64,000 nt of DNA from Achromobacter anxifer (GTDB lineage: Bacteria > Pseudomonadota > Gammaproteobacteria > Burkholderiales > Burkholderiaceae_B): NCBI RefSeq assembly GCF_903652925.1, contig NZ_CAHLAR010000002.1:620001-684000 (forward strand), read 5' to 3'. The notes under the pieces were generated by a model. The model searched no databases. It saw only the letters and a program-made list of their open reading frames with translations, and was not told where the DNA came from. Of this stretch, positions 50,806 through 59,273 are shown one piece after another. Position 1 is the stretch's first letter. Each line of letters opens with the position of its first letter. A program made the translations under genes and the position numbers.

Positions 50806-51228
50806 ATGAATACCCGTAGTCGCACCGACGCGAAAGACGAAGGCCCTCTCGACTCCGCCTCCAGCCTGATAGACGCCAGGATCCGCGAGCTGGACGACTG
50901 GCGCGGCCAGACGCTGGCGCGCGTCAGGGCGATCATCCTTCAGGCCGACCCCGGCGTGGTCGAGGAATGGAAGTGGCGGGTGCCGGTGTGGTCGCACGGC
51001 GGCATCATCTGCACCGGGGAAACCTACAAAAGCGCGGTGAAGCTGACCTTCGCCAAGGGTGCGGCGCTGGCGGATCCGTCCGGGCTCTTCAACGCCAGCC
51101 TGGATGGCAACACGCGGCGGGCCATCGATATCCGTGAAGGCGAATCAGTCGACGAGAAAGCGTTGAAGGCGCTGGTCCGGGCGGCCGTGGCCTTGAATGC
51201 GGCCGGAAAATCCGGCTCGCGGAAGTGA
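50806..51228 (+). CDS. DUF1801 family protein
   Basis: A 140-residue small cytoplasmic protein. The segment ILQADPGVVEEWKWRVPVWS followed by HGGIICTGETYKSAVKLTFA is typical of DUF1801 (YdhG-like, SCP2-unrelated fold). GGAG lies upstream of the ATG. The first 25 residues are charged and likely disordered. It is monocistronic, divergent from the HdeD-like gene and convergent with the deacetylase. No function is known. Confidence 0.88.
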   Translation: MNTRSRTDAKDEGPLDSASSLIDARIRELDDWRGQTLARVRAIILQADPGVVEEWKWRVPVWSHGGIICTGETYKSAVKLTFAKGAALADPSGLFNASLDGNTRRAIDIREGESVDEKALKALVRAAVALNAAGKSGSRK

Positions 51229-51276
51229 CCGGCCGGCGTGCCGTGGTCCACGGTCCGGCCTTGCGCCCAGTCGGCG

Positions 51277-52194
51277 TCAGGGCAGCAGGCCGGCGTCCCG
51301 CAGCAGCGGTTCCTCGTAAACGGAATCTTCGGCGGGATAGCGCAGGCCGGGCACATCGAGGGCCTTGGCGCGCGCCCAGATGACGCTCTCGCCGGCCGGA
51401 AGCGTGTCCGGCGCCTGGGCATACAGCGGATCCTCGAACGCGGCGCTTGCGGGCGCAATGGTCCAGCCCTGGGCGGTCAGCGCCGCGATCACGTCGGGCA
51501 GGGCCTGCGCATTGAGTTGGTTGGTGTGCAGCAGCATGACATGCTTGGGACTGCGGCCCAGGACCTTGCGGGCCAGCCCGTCGTAATAGGCCGCACGGTC
51601 CAGCAAATGGCGGACGTACAGCTGTTTCACGCGCTGGGCCTTGGCGGTTTCGCCCGCTTTCACGTGATCGGCATAGACGCGGCTGTAGTACCAGTCGCTC
51701 GCATCGATCGACACTGGCGCGCTCCGGTAGCCGTTTCGGGCCATCCAGTCGCGCATGCCGTCCCGCTTGGCCTGGGTATCGCCTTCCTTCAAGTACGGGA
51801 ACCTCAGCATGGGCACAAAGGCGGGCAGGCCCCTGAGGGCGGTATCCGCGGTTTTTACGTCGGCGATGAACGCTTCCAGCGAGACCTTGGGGTCGGCAAG
51901 ACTGCGGTGGCTGGCCGTATGGTTGCCGACCCAATGTCCCGCCCGCGACCACTGCGCCGCCAGTTCGAGTCCGCCGGCGCCGCCTATGCGGTTCAAGGCG
52001 GGAAACAGCGCGGACTGGATTCCTTGCTTGTGCAAGGCGTCAAGCAGCTGGGCATTCCATAGCGCGGCTTCGGGTTGCTGGTCCGGATTGAGTCCGTCAT
52101 CGAAGGTCAGGGCCACGGTCTGGGCGGAACACCACGACGCCCACAGAGAGAAGCCGACCGCAACAATGCGGTGGAAGAAAAAACGGGAAGCCAT
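51277..52194 (-). CDS. Polysaccharide deacetylase family protein
   Basis: A 305-residue exported NodB-fold protein. The signal peptide is FFFHRIVAVGFSLWASWCSA with cleavage near residue 24. The mature start VALTFDDGLNPDQ carries the metal and base aspartates (Asp32, Asp33), and HWVGNHTASHRS gives the H-x3-H metal pair; LRFPYLKEGD is motif 3. The final motif appears as MLLHTNQLN, with the usual L-x-H histidine. The family removes N-acetyl or O-acetyl groups from glycans such as chitooligosaccharides or peptidoglycan. The ATG at 52194 is preferred to a TTG at 52206. Confidence 0.9.
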   Translation of the reverse strand: MASRFFFHRIVAVGFSLWASWCSAQTVALTFDDGLNPDQQPEAALWNAQLLDALHKQGIQSALFPALNRIGGAGGLELAAQWSRAGHWVGNHTASHRSLADPKVSLEAFIADVKTADTALRGLPAFVPMLRFPYLKEGDTQAKRDGMRDWMARNGYRSAPVSIDASDWYYSRVYADHVKAGETAKAQRVKQLYVRHLLDRAAYYDGLARKVLGRSPKHVMLLHTNQLNAQALPDVIAALTAQGWTIAPASAAFEDPLYAQAPDTLPAGESVIWARAKALDVPGLRYPAEDSVYEEPLLRDAGLLP

Positions 52195-52318
52195 GCGGGA
52201 ATGCAAACCTCAGGTGTAGTTGCCACGCGCGCGCCAGGAAACCGGCCAGGGCGGCCCGCGCCCCGGCGGATGCCGGGGCATCAGGATAGCAGTCATGGCG
52301 GGTCGCGCGCGGCTCAGG

Positions 52319-53710
52319 TCAGGCGGCTGCCGGCCTGATGTTCTGGTTGTGCCGGAACAGGTTCTGCGGGTCGTAGCGAGTCTTGGCCTGAACCAGCCGG
52401 TCGAAGTTCGGCCCGTACGCCGCGCCCAGGCGCTCCGGTTCGTCCTGCGTCAGGAAGTTCACGTACACCCCCTCCTGCGCATAGGGCTCGGTGGATCGGA
52501 ACAGCGCCCGGGCCCACGCGATGCAGCGCTCGTCTTCTTGCTGCGATTCCCAGCGTCCGTGCACGTTCATGGCGAATTGCGCCGATCGGTGCGGATAGGC
52601 CGTGGCGGACACCGGCACCTGCGCGGCGACGCCGCCGATGTAGCCCAGGAAAATCTCGCATTGCGGCGACGGCAGGCCTTCCAGCGCCGCCACGATGGCG
52701 TCTATCAGTCCGTCCTCCAGGCCGCCCAGATTATGCGATTTCCAGTAGTTGCGGGCCCCGGGCGTAAGCAGCGGATCGAAGGCCTTTTGCCAGGCCGTGT
52801 ACGGCATCGGGCCCAGATGCTCGCCATAAGGCGTGCCGAAGCCGCGCACCGCTTCCACCGCCGCCGGCCCCTGGGCGGGATCGCCCGAATAGCACATGGC
52901 GAAGGCGACCATGGGCTTGCCATGCACGGATTGCGGCAGGAAGGGCAGCGGAGGCGCCAGGCGCAGCACGGCCCAGACGGTCAGGTCCTGGGGCATGGTT
53001 GCCAGCGCGTCGCGGTACTTCGACAGCGCTACCTTGCCCTGTTCCAGCGGCAGCGCCACCAGGCCGCCATACACCTCCGGGCCGACGGGATGCAGCTGGA
53101 ACTCGAACATGGTGACCACGCCGAAGTTGCCGCCGCCGCCACGGATCGCCCAGAACAGGTCCGGGTGGTCTCGCTCGCTGGCGTGCAGCAGTTCGCCGTC
53201 TGCGGTGACGATGTCGGCCGAGAGCAGGTTGTCGATGGTCATGCCGAACCTGCGCGTCAGCCAGCCGAAGCCGCCGCCCAGCGTCAGGCCAGCGACGCCG
53301 GTGGTGGAATTCACGCCCAGGGGCGTGGCCAGGCCGTAGGCCTGGGCTTCATGGTCGAAATCCGCGAGCGTGGCGCCGGGCTCGACATAGGCCCGGGCGC
53401 GCAGCGGGTCGACGCGTACCGACTTCATCGGCGACAGATCGATCATCATCCCGCCGTCGCAGACCGCGGTGCCAGCGATGTTGTGGCCGCCGCCGCGCAC
53501 GGACAGGACCAGGCTGTTGTCGCGCGCGAAATCCACGGCGCGGCGCACGTCGGCCGCGCCCGCGCATCGCAAGATCACCGCCGGGCGGCGGTCTATCATC
53601 GCATTCCAGATCTTGCGGGCGTCGTCGTAGCCGGGATCGCCCGGACAAAGGACCTGGCCTCGGGCCGAGGCTCTCAGGTCATCCAGGGCGTCATTGGAAA
53701 GTTTGCTCAT
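52319..53710 (-). CDS. FAD-binding oxidoreductase with berberine-bridge domain
   Basis: A 463-residue flavoprotein of the BBE/oxygen-dependent oxidase family. The FAD domain contains SLVLSVRGGGHNIAGTAVCD with His76, the site of covalent flavin attachment in the family, then LGVNSTTGVAGLTLGGGFGW and FWAIRGGGGNFGVVTMFEFQ. The cysteine used for a second covalent bond does not appear at its usual place. The C-terminal BBE motif is YGPNFDRLVQAKTRYDPQNL then FRHNQNI. The start has a strong AGGAGGT. There is no signal peptide. Substrates in the family are sugars, alkaloids or aromatic compounds; none is indicated here. Confidence 0.92.
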   Translation of the reverse strand: MSKLSNDALDDLRASARGQVLCPGDPGYDDARKIWNAMIDRRPAVILRCAGAADVRRAVDFARDNSLVLSVRGGGHNIAGTAVCDGGMMIDLSPMKSVRVDPLRARAYVEPGATLADFDHEAQAYGLATPLGVNSTTGVAGLTLGGGFGWLTRRFGMTIDNLLSADIVTADGELLHASERDHPDLFWAIRGGGGNFGVVTMFEFQLHPVGPEVYGGLVALPLEQGKVALSKYRDALATMPQDLTVWAVLRLAPPLPFLPQSVHGKPMVAFAMCYSGDPAQGPAAVEAVRGFGTPYGEHLGPMPYTAWQKAFDPLLTPGARNYWKSHNLGGLEDGLIDAIVAALEGLPSPQCEIFLGYIGGVAAQVPVSATAYPHRSAQFAMNVHGRWESQQEDERCIAWARALFRSTEPYAQEGVYVNFLTQDEPERLGAAYGPNFDRLVQAKTRYDPQNLFRHNQNIRPAAA

Positions 53711-53859
53711 CACACACCTCCTTGAAGGTGCTGTTTCGTGAACAATCTCTGAAACTGTGGGGCCTGCGGGCAGGCCCTGGCCGCCTATGAGGTCGGGCGC
53801 GGCATGGGATACGCCTCCTGCGTGAGGGGCCATGACCCGGAAAGGGCGGCGCGCCGCGC

Positions 53860-53887
53860 CGGGAGCCAGTCGGCCCGCTCCCGTTTT
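53860..53887 (+). terminator. Hairpin with T-run in the spacer before murA-like gene end
   Basis: Arms CGGGAGC and GCTCCCG with a ten-base loop are followed by TTTT on the plus strand. No plus-strand gene lies upstream, so its role is doubtful; it may serve as the leftward hairpin for the MurA-like gene. Confidence 0.35.
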
Positions 53888-53916
53888 GCGCGCCGTGGCG
53901 TGCGTATCCGGAAAGC

Positions 53917-55218
53917 TTACTCCTCGCTGGTCCATTCCACCTGCACACCGAGGCTGCGCAGGTTTTCGACGAAGCGCGGATGGGCGCGGCGGATCGGCGT
54001 GGCGTTGCGGATTTCCGAACGGCCGTCGATGCTGCTGGCGATCATGAAGAGCGCGATCGCGACGCGGATGATGTAGGGGCTTTCGACCACCGCCGGCGTC
54101 AGCGGCCGGCCGCCGAAGGTGATCAGGCGATGCGGATCGGAAGAGAACACGTGCGCGCCGAACTTGGACAGTTCGCCGGTCCAGCCCAGCGCGCCGTCGT
54201 AGACCTTGTTCCAGAACATGGCGTTGCCTTCGGCGCACACGCCCAGCGCGATGAAGATGGGCAGCAGGTCCACCGGAAAATAGGGCCACGGCGCCGCTTC
54301 GACCTTGGTCAGCACATTGCTGGTGAAGGGCGTCTGCACCTTCAGAGGCCCCGAACGCAGCGCGCGCGACCAGCCGTTCTCGTGCACGATCTGCACGCCG
54401 AACTTGGCGAAGGTGCGGTCGATCAGCGGGAAATTGCTGGGCGTGCTGTTGCGCACCACCACGTCGCCGCCCGTGATTGCGCCTAGCGCGAGGAAGGTCG
54501 TGATTTCGTGGAAGTCTTCCTCGAAGGTGAATTCGCCGCCGCCCAGGCGGGCGCCGCCGCGCACCGTCAGCCGCGAGGTGCCGATGCCGTCGATGTCCGC
54601 GCCCATCATGGCCATGAAACGGCAGAACTCCTGCACGTGCGGCTCGGAGGCCGCGTTGGTCAGGGTGGATTCGCCGTGGGCCGCCGCGGCGCACAGCACG
54701 AAGTTCTCGGTCGTGGTGACCGAGGCGTAGTCCAGCCAGTGGTGGGTCGGCTTCAACGGGCCGCTGCTGCGCACCAGCAGCGAGCCGCTGGCGCGCTCCA
54801 CTTCGCCGCCGAAGGAACGGAAGATGTCCACGTGCGGATCGATCTCGCGCACGCCCAGCGTGCAGCCCTTGACGTTGTCCTCGAGCCGCGCGACCCCGAA
54901 GCGCGCCAGCAGCGGCGGCACCAGCATGATGGACGAGCGCATTTCCTCGGGCAGCCGGTGGGCGGCGGCGTCGAAGGCGGTGTCGCGGTGGTGCAGGTCT
55001 AGCGTGCGCGTGGATTCGTCGAGGCTGACGTCGCTGCCCAGGGTGCGGAAGATGTCGAGGATCTTGCGCACGTCGGTGATGTCGGGCACGCCATGCAGCC
55101 GCAGCGGCTGGTCGGTCAGCAGGGTGGCGCACAGCACCGGCAGGACCGCGTTCTTGTTGGCCGACGGGATGACGCGGCCGCGCAAAGGGGTGCCGCCGTG
55201 GACGATGAGGTTGGACAT
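53917..55218 (-). CDS. MurA-like UDP-N-acetylglucosamine 1-carboxyvinyltransferase paralogue
   Basis: A 433-residue enolpyruvyl transferase of two inverse alpha/beta domains. It keeps Lys22 and Asn23 (SANKNAVLPVL), an Arg93 (EEMRSSIMLVPPLLARFG), Cys119 in KGCTLGVREID (Cys115 of E. coli MurA) with the following Arg123, and an aspartate in FPVDLLPIF. The GARPVDLH context is altered, and the DLR segment near 370 appears as YIIR, so it is a divergent paralogue and not clearly the main cell-wall enzyme. No cell-wall genes are near. There is no visible Shine-Dalgarno sequence. It may act on another UDP-sugar or in a side pathway. Confidence 0.85.
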   Translation of the reverse strand: MSNLIVHGGTPLRGRVIPSANKNAVLPVLCATLLTDQPLRLHGVPDITDVRKILDIFRTLGSDVSLDESTRTLDLHHRDTAFDAAAHRLPEEMRSSIMLVPPLLARFGVARLEDNVKGCTLGVREIDPHVDIFRSFGGEVERASGSLLVRSSGPLKPTHHWLDYASVTTTENFVLCAAAAHGESTLTNAASEPHVQEFCRFMAMMGADIDGIGTSRLTVRGGARLGGGEFTFEEDFHEITTFLALGAITGGDVVVRNSTPSNFPLIDRTFAKFGVQIVHENGWSRALRSGPLKVQTPFTSNVLTKVEAAPWPYFPVDLLPIFIALGVCAEGNAMFWNKVYDGALGWTGELSKFGAHVFSSDPHRLITFGGRPLTPAVVESPYIIRVAIALFMIASSIDGRSEIRNATPIRRAHPRFVENLRSLGVQVEWTSEE

Positions 55219-55251
55219 GGAGCGAGGAAGGCGTAGAGGAATAAGGAAAGG

Positions 55252-55268
55252 GGAGCCCCGGGGGCTCC
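55252..55268 (-). terminator. Hairpin between the small membrane protein gene and the MurA-like gene
   Basis: GGAGCCCC-G-GGGGCTCC is an exact 17-bp inverted repeat. On the minus strand it is followed by CCTTTCCTTATT, a weak U-tract, so it probably ends the upstream gene. Confidence 0.55.
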
Positions 55269-55305
55269 AGGTAATTTCACACTGTAAGGGCGCGCGGCTC
55301 TGGTG

Positions 55306-55794
55306 TCATGCAAGCCTGACGGCGCCAGGACCCGGATTCTTCCGGATCAGGACCCAGCCGCCTACGGTCAGCGCCAGTCCGCCGGCCAGATAAGGCAGGC
55401 CGAAAATCAGCGCCCAGAAAAACAGCGCCGTATAGGCGTCGTTGGCCGCCTGCTTGCCGCCGCTGGCCGGATTGAAGATGCCGGGTTCCATGCTGAACAC
55501 GGCGGTGACCAGGGTCAGCAGGAGGATCAGGCCCAGCACGGCGCAACCCCAGCCAAGCCGGCGGCGGAAATTGGGAATGCGCACGAGCGCCACAACGAGC
55601 GCCACGCCGGTCAGCAGCGCCACGACGTTGGTCGTGATCAGCATCCGGTCCAGCGCCGCCATGTAGGCAAGCCCCGTCAAGTCCGCCAGCCCGAATGCGC
55701 GCAGCAGCGCCGGACCGAGGACACCGAAGCTGGCCCAGGTGGCCAGCGCGCCGAATGCGATGCTGGTGAGCCACTTGGTCAGGGCAGGGGGCAT
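55306..55794 (-). CDS. Four-helix membrane protein of unknown function
   Basis: A 162-residue integral membrane protein that I cannot place in a family. Helices are at about 9-32, 50-70 (MLITTNVVALLTGVALVVAL), 80-102 (GCAVLGLILLLTLVTAVFSM) and 125-148. The loop after helix 3 (EPGIFNPASGGKQAANDAY) is polar and probably periplasmic. AGGACT lies upstream of the ATG. It is separated from the MurA-like gene by a hairpin and is probably expressed alone. Confidence 0.75.
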   Translation of the reverse strand: MPPALTKWLTSIAFGALATWASFGVLGPALLRAFGLADLTGLAYMAALDRMLITTNVVALLTGVALVVALVRIPNFRRRLGWGCAVLGLILLLTLVTAVFSMEPGIFNPASGGKQAANDAYTALFFWALIFGLPYLAGGLALTVGGWVLIRKNPGPGAVRLA

Positions 55795-55868
55795 GCGGGA
55801 GTCCTGTTCATGGTGCGGTGCGGGGAGAATACTGCGGATTGCTGCTGACGATTGAGACGGGCGGTAAC

Positions 55869-55913
55869 GGCATTCCGGACAACCCGGGCATTCCGGGCAT
55901 TCCGGGCAATCCG
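55869..55913. repeat. Five tandem copies of a 9-bp unit
   Basis: GGCATTCCG occurs at 55869, 55887 and 55896, with variants GACAACCCG at 55878 and GGCAATCCG at 55905. It lies just downstream of the deaminase gene on its strand. Confidence 0.8.
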
Positions 55914-55920
55914 GTGGCGC

Positions 55921-56406
55921 CTAGGCCCGGCGCCGCATCCTTTCCTGATGCAGCAGGCGGACCTGTTCGGCGAATTCCGGCACGGGGCCGTCCAGGGGAA
56001 TGCCGTCGACGACTTCCGAGATTGCCAGGGGCCGGACCTTGGAGGTGGGGGCGACGCCCCATTCCCGCAGCCATTGCCGGTACTGCGCGGACGAACTGGC
56101 ATATACGATCCTGCCCAGCCCCACCCATCCGTGCGCCGAGGCGCACATGGAGCAATGTTCGCCCGAGGTATAGACGGTGCAGGCAGCGCGCTCCGCGGCC
56201 GGGACATGGTTTGCCGCCCAGCGGGCGATCTCGAACTCCGGATGCCGCGTGCGGTCGCCGCTGGAGGCATGGTTGTGGTCCTCGAACAGGACCGCGCCGT
56301 CGGGCGAGACCAGCACGGAGCCGAAGGGCTCGTCGCCCGCCTCCAGCGCCTGTTTTGCCAGTTCGACGCAGCGCGCCAGGTGCTTTTTGTCCAGTTCGGT
56401 GATCAT
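55921..56406 (-). CDS. Nucleoside/cytidine deaminase-like zinc protein
   Basis: A 161-residue deaminase. The zinc and active-site motifs are HPEFE (His55, Glu57) and SGEHCSMCASA (Cys85, Cys88), as in the CMP/dCMP deaminase superfamily. The substrate-side segment GDEPFGSVLVSPDGAVLFED is like guanine deaminases and TadA-type proteins. The typical P of PCxxC is replaced by H. GAGGAG precedes the ATG at 56406. It acts in the cytoplasm, probably on a free base or nucleoside and not on tRNA, since a separate tadA is usual. No neighbour clarifies the substrate. Confidence 0.88.
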   Translation of the reverse strand: MITELDKKHLARCVELAKQALEAGDEPFGSVLVSPDGAVLFEDHNHASSGDRTRHPEFEIARWAANHVPAAERAACTVYTSGEHCSMCASAHGWVGLGRIVYASSSAQYRQWLREWGVAPTSKVRPLAISEVVDGIPLDGPVPEFAEQVRLLHQERMRRRA

Positions 56407-56509
56407 GCCGGGTCTCCTCGTGTGCGCCGCAATGTGCCGGGCCGGCGGAATGCGGCATCGGGGAGGCCGCCGGGAGGCATGCGCAAGCATAGCCTCCTTG
56501 CAAGCCGGC

Positions 56510-57055
56510 TTAGTAATACACGTCCACGTAATCGGTCAGGCCGCCGCAGGCTTCCATCTGCTGCAGGCGCCAGTACTTGCGCTTGCCGGTCGCCCGGAAC
56601 TCGAAGTCGCCGTTGCGCTCGCAGCGCCGTCCCTTGTCCGGCGCGTCCAGGATCAGGATCGTGCCGCGGAAGATGAAGCGGTCGCTGGCGATCGAGACGA
56701 TGTCGCCCTTGATCTTCAGCGTGCCTTCGAAGTTGGCCTGCGTGCCTTCGATGTGAACCAGGTCGTTCTCATCGGTGGCGGTCAGATGGCCGCGCTGCGC
56801 GGACCAGAGCCATTGCAGGGTGATGCCGCTGTTGTTCATCAGCCGCTCGTAGGCGGCCTGGTTCTGGATGTCGGTCTTCAATGCCGAACCGGAAGGCGCG
56901 GCCGTGGCCGCCGCCGCGGGGGCCGGCGCAGGAGCTGCGGCTGGCGCTGCGGCAGGGGCCGGGGCGCCATGCGCCTTGATGGGAGGCGCGGCCAGCGCCG
57001 GCATGGCCGCGGCGAAGGCCAGGCCGGCTGCCAGCAGCAGGCCGGACATCCGCAT
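56510..57055 (-). CDS. Secreted protein with Pro/Ala linker, function unknown
   Basis: A 181-residue exported protein. The signal peptide MSGLLLAAGLAFAAAMPALA (from residue 3) is followed by a low-complexity Ala/Pro linker of about 30 residues. The C-terminal 125 residues seem rich in beta strands (GHLTATDENDLVHIEGTQAN, GDIVSIASDRFIFRGTILIL) and contain two cysteines (RRCERNGDF, MEACGGLTD) that may form a disulfide. I prefer the ATG at 57055, where GGGGAA precedes and the signal begins; ATGs at 57100 and 57151 are possible. I do not recognise a family. Confidence 0.72.
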   Translation of the reverse strand: MRMSGLLLAAGLAFAAAMPALAAPPIKAHGAPAPAAAPAAAPAPAPAAAATAAPSGSALKTDIQNQAAYERLMNNSGITLQWLWSAQRGHLTATDENDLVHIEGTQANFEGTLKIKGDIVSIASDRFIFRGTILILDAPDKGRRCERNGDFEFRATGKRKYWRLQQMEACGGLTDYVDVYY

Positions 57056-57269
57056 TTTTCCCCGGGCGATGGTCGTGTCGCGGGCTAGGTTCGTGTGCAT
57101 GGTTTTCGTCAGATAGGGGTAGGAGGCGCGGCCAAGCATGCGCGGGCGCATAAATTAGCACGCCCTTCGGACCCCGATAATTGCCGTTCCTTAATGCCAT
57201 GTATCGATTGGTTAATTGAATGACCAAGGGATACCGAACCTGCCCGCGTCCTTTTTCGCGGCTGCCGCC

Positions 57270-57310
57270 TAGGGCCCGTTCAAATCAAATCGAGCCTTGC
57301 ACGGGCCCTA
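57270..57310 (-). terminator. Inverted repeat overlapping the DUF899 stop codon
   Basis: TAGGGCCCGT (57270-57279) and ACGGGCCCTA (57301-57310) are perfect arms with a 21-base loop. The right arm includes the stop codon of the DUF899 gene. It could act as a terminator or mRNA end stabiliser. Confidence 0.45.
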
Positions 57311-58099
57311 GCGCTTGGCGTTCGCGCTCTCCGCCCGGAAAGCGGCTTCCCCGGCATCGGATATCTCGACCCACTTCCGGTCGGGCGGCGCGTCCGTGAC
57401 ATAGCTGTCGTGCCAGTTCCACCACTTGTAGGTCGGCGTCTGCGGGTAGCCTTCGGGCGAATCCTCCCAGAGTTCCTGCCGGCCCAGCGGCGTGATGTCC
57501 AGGTAGTTCCAGGTGCCGCCCATCTGCTCGTCGCCCCGGTTGTTGAGGAAATACGTGCGGAAGATGCGGTCCCCCTCCCGGTAGAACACGTTGGTGCCGT
57601 GCCACTCGTGCACGCCGTGATCGGCGTCGAAGTCGTCGGTCAGCGTGTACCAAGGCATGGTCCAGCCCATGCGCGCCTTCAGGCGCTCGATGTCCGCCTG
57701 CGGCGCGCGGGACACGAACACCAGGGTGGTATCGCGCGCGTTCAGGTGGGCCAGGTGGGCGACCTGGTCGGCCACCATGGAGCAGCCGCGGCAGGCGTGC
57801 TCCGGCCAGCCGTACACGCCGGGTTCGTGGAACGCGCGGTAGACGATCAATTGGCGGCGGCCGTCGAACAGCTCGGGCAGGGTCAGCCTGCCTTCGGGGC
57901 CTTCGAAGACATAGGCCTTGGCCACTTCCGTCCAGGGCATGCGTCGGCGCTCGGCGGCCAGGGCGTCGCGGGCGCGGGTCTGCGCCTTTTCCTTCACGAG
58001 CAATTGCTGCCGGGCCGCTTCCCATTCCTGGGGCGACACGACCGGGGGCGTGCGCATGGGCTTGCCATTGCTGGCGTTGTTGTCGGTTGATGATGTCAT
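57308..58099 (-). CDS. DUF899 family thioredoxin-like protein
   Basis: A 263-residue cytoplasmic protein of a family with a thioredoxin-like fold. Seen segments are VVSPQEWEAARQQLLVKEKA near 20-39, RRRMPWTEVAKAYVFEGPEG near 51-70, EHACRGCSMVADQVAHLAHL with a CxxC (Cys-Arg-Gly-Cys) near 104, and HGTNVFYREGDRIFRTYFLN. The CxxC is the presumed redox site. AGGAGGT precedes the ATG. It appears monocistronic. Substrate unknown. Confidence 0.9.
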   Translation of the reverse strand: MTSSTDNNASNGKPMRTPPVVSPQEWEAARQQLLVKEKAQTRARDALAAERRRMPWTEVAKAYVFEGPEGRLTLPELFDGRRQLIVYRAFHEPGVYGWPEHACRGCSMVADQVAHLAHLNARDTTLVFVSRAPQADIERLKARMGWTMPWYTLTDDFDADHGVHEWHGTNVFYREGDRIFRTYFLNNRGDEQMGGTWNYLDITPLGRQELWEDSPEGYPQTPTYKWWNWHDSYVTDAPPDRKWVEISDAGEAAFRAESANAKR

Positions 58100-58242
58100 G
58101 GCTTGGGTACCTCCTCATCGCGGGCCGCCGGCCTGGCGCAAGGGCTGCGCGGCATGGCGCGGGGCGGCCTTGGGGATAGTCTGGCGCCGCGGGGCGAGGT
58201 GGGGGGAGTAACAAATGCGGCGCCATTGCGGCCGCGGCCGGG

Positions 58243-59214
58243 CTAGAAGCTCACTGCCAGCCCCACGGAGAAGCCCGACACGTTGTTGCCGAACACATAG
58301 CGGCCCACCAGCCGGGTGCGGGTGATGATCACGTTATAGGCGCTGGAATCCAGCTCCAGGCCGGCGCCCACCGAGGTCAGCCGGTCAAAGCCCAGGATGC
58401 CGCGCTGGTCGCCCAGGAATTCCGAGTGCGTCAGCTCCAGCACGTAGCGCAGCGGCCGCTGCAGCATGACGAACCCCGTGGGCGCGCGGTAACGCGCCCA
58501 CAGGTTGGCCGATTGCGCCGTGGCATGGCCTTGCACGGCCGCGGAACTGTCGAAGCTCTGCAGGCGCAGGTCCGAATAGCGCAGCTCCACGTCGACCTCG
58601 TAGCCGGGGCGGTAGTGTTCGTAGTCCAGCATGAGCGAGCCGCCCAGGCCATAGGCGTTGAGCGAACCCTTGTCCAGGAAATTGATGTCCTTGCCGGTCT
58701 GGCGCCCGACATACCAGCTGGCCGCGCGCAGGTCGCTGGTGACATTGCCCAGCGCGAAATTGAAGATGGGGCGCAGCTTCAATTCGTCGGTCAGCTTGAA
58801 GTCCCAGCCTATGCCGCCGGTGGCCGATACGCTGTTCCACTTGGTGGGGATGGTGCGAGACTCCGCGCCTTGCGTGGCGACGAAAGTCGGATCGTAGCGG
58901 CTCCAGGCCAGCACGCCTTCCAGGTAGATGGGGACCGATTTGGAAATAGTGTCGCCGCCGCCCAGCTGCGACATGGAGAATTCGCTGGACCCGGACACCG
59001 ATCCGGTGCCCGTGCCGATGCTCAGCGCGCTGGTCGTGATGTCGGGCACGATGGAGTACGACATGATGGCCAGCACGCCGTTGGCGCGCTTCTGCAGGTC
59101 GTCCTTGCTCAGGCGCAGACCTTGCTGCGCCTGGGCGGGATCGGCCGCCGCGCAGGCCAGCGCGGCCAGCAGCCAAGCGCTACGTCGTATCGCCATTTTC
59201 ACGGGCATGGGCAT
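58243..59214 (-). CDS. Probable outer-membrane beta-barrel protein
   Basis: A 323-residue exported protein with signal peptide SAWLLAALACAAADPAQAQQ (cleavage near 30). The mature chain alternates polar and hydrophobic residues in strands such as LKLRPIFNFALGNVTSDL and YEVDVELRYSDLRLQSFDSS, and ends VGLAVSF with a terminal phenylalanine, the sorting signal of outer-membrane barrels. GGAG lies just before the ATG at 59214. It is the last gene of a set with the DUF4239 and diguanylate cyclase genes. It resembles autotransporter-type or Omp_b-brl domains; no passenger domain is present. Confidence 0.82.
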   Translation of the reverse strand: MPMPVKMAIRRSAWLLAALACAAADPAQAQQGLRLSKDDLQKRANGVLAIMSYSIVPDITTSALSIGTGTGSVSGSSEFSMSQLGGGDTISKSVPIYLEGVLAWSRYDPTFVATQGAESRTIPTKWNSVSATGGIGWDFKLTDELKLRPIFNFALGNVTSDLRAASWYVGRQTGKDINFLDKGSLNAYGLGGSLMLDYEHYRPGYEVDVELRYSDLRLQSFDSSAAVQGHATAQSANLWARYRAPTGFVMLQRPLRYVLELTHSEFLGDQRGILGFDRLTSVGAGLELDSSAYNVIITRTRLVGRYVFGNNVSGFSVGLAVSF

Positions 59215-59273
59215 GTCATCTCCAGCATGAATGCGTGTCCAAAACAGCTGCCGACCTGGCGGCGTGACGAAAT

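Noticed and set aside
53711-55132. Upstream extension of the BBE-type oxidoreductase frame
   Set aside because: It overlaps the MurA-like gene in another frame; the start at 53710 has a strong ribosome-binding site.
55818-56402. A plus-strand frame with a collagen-like Gly-Ile-Pro stretch
   Set aside because: The stretch comes from the 9-bp DNA repeat, and the rest is antisense to the deaminase gene.
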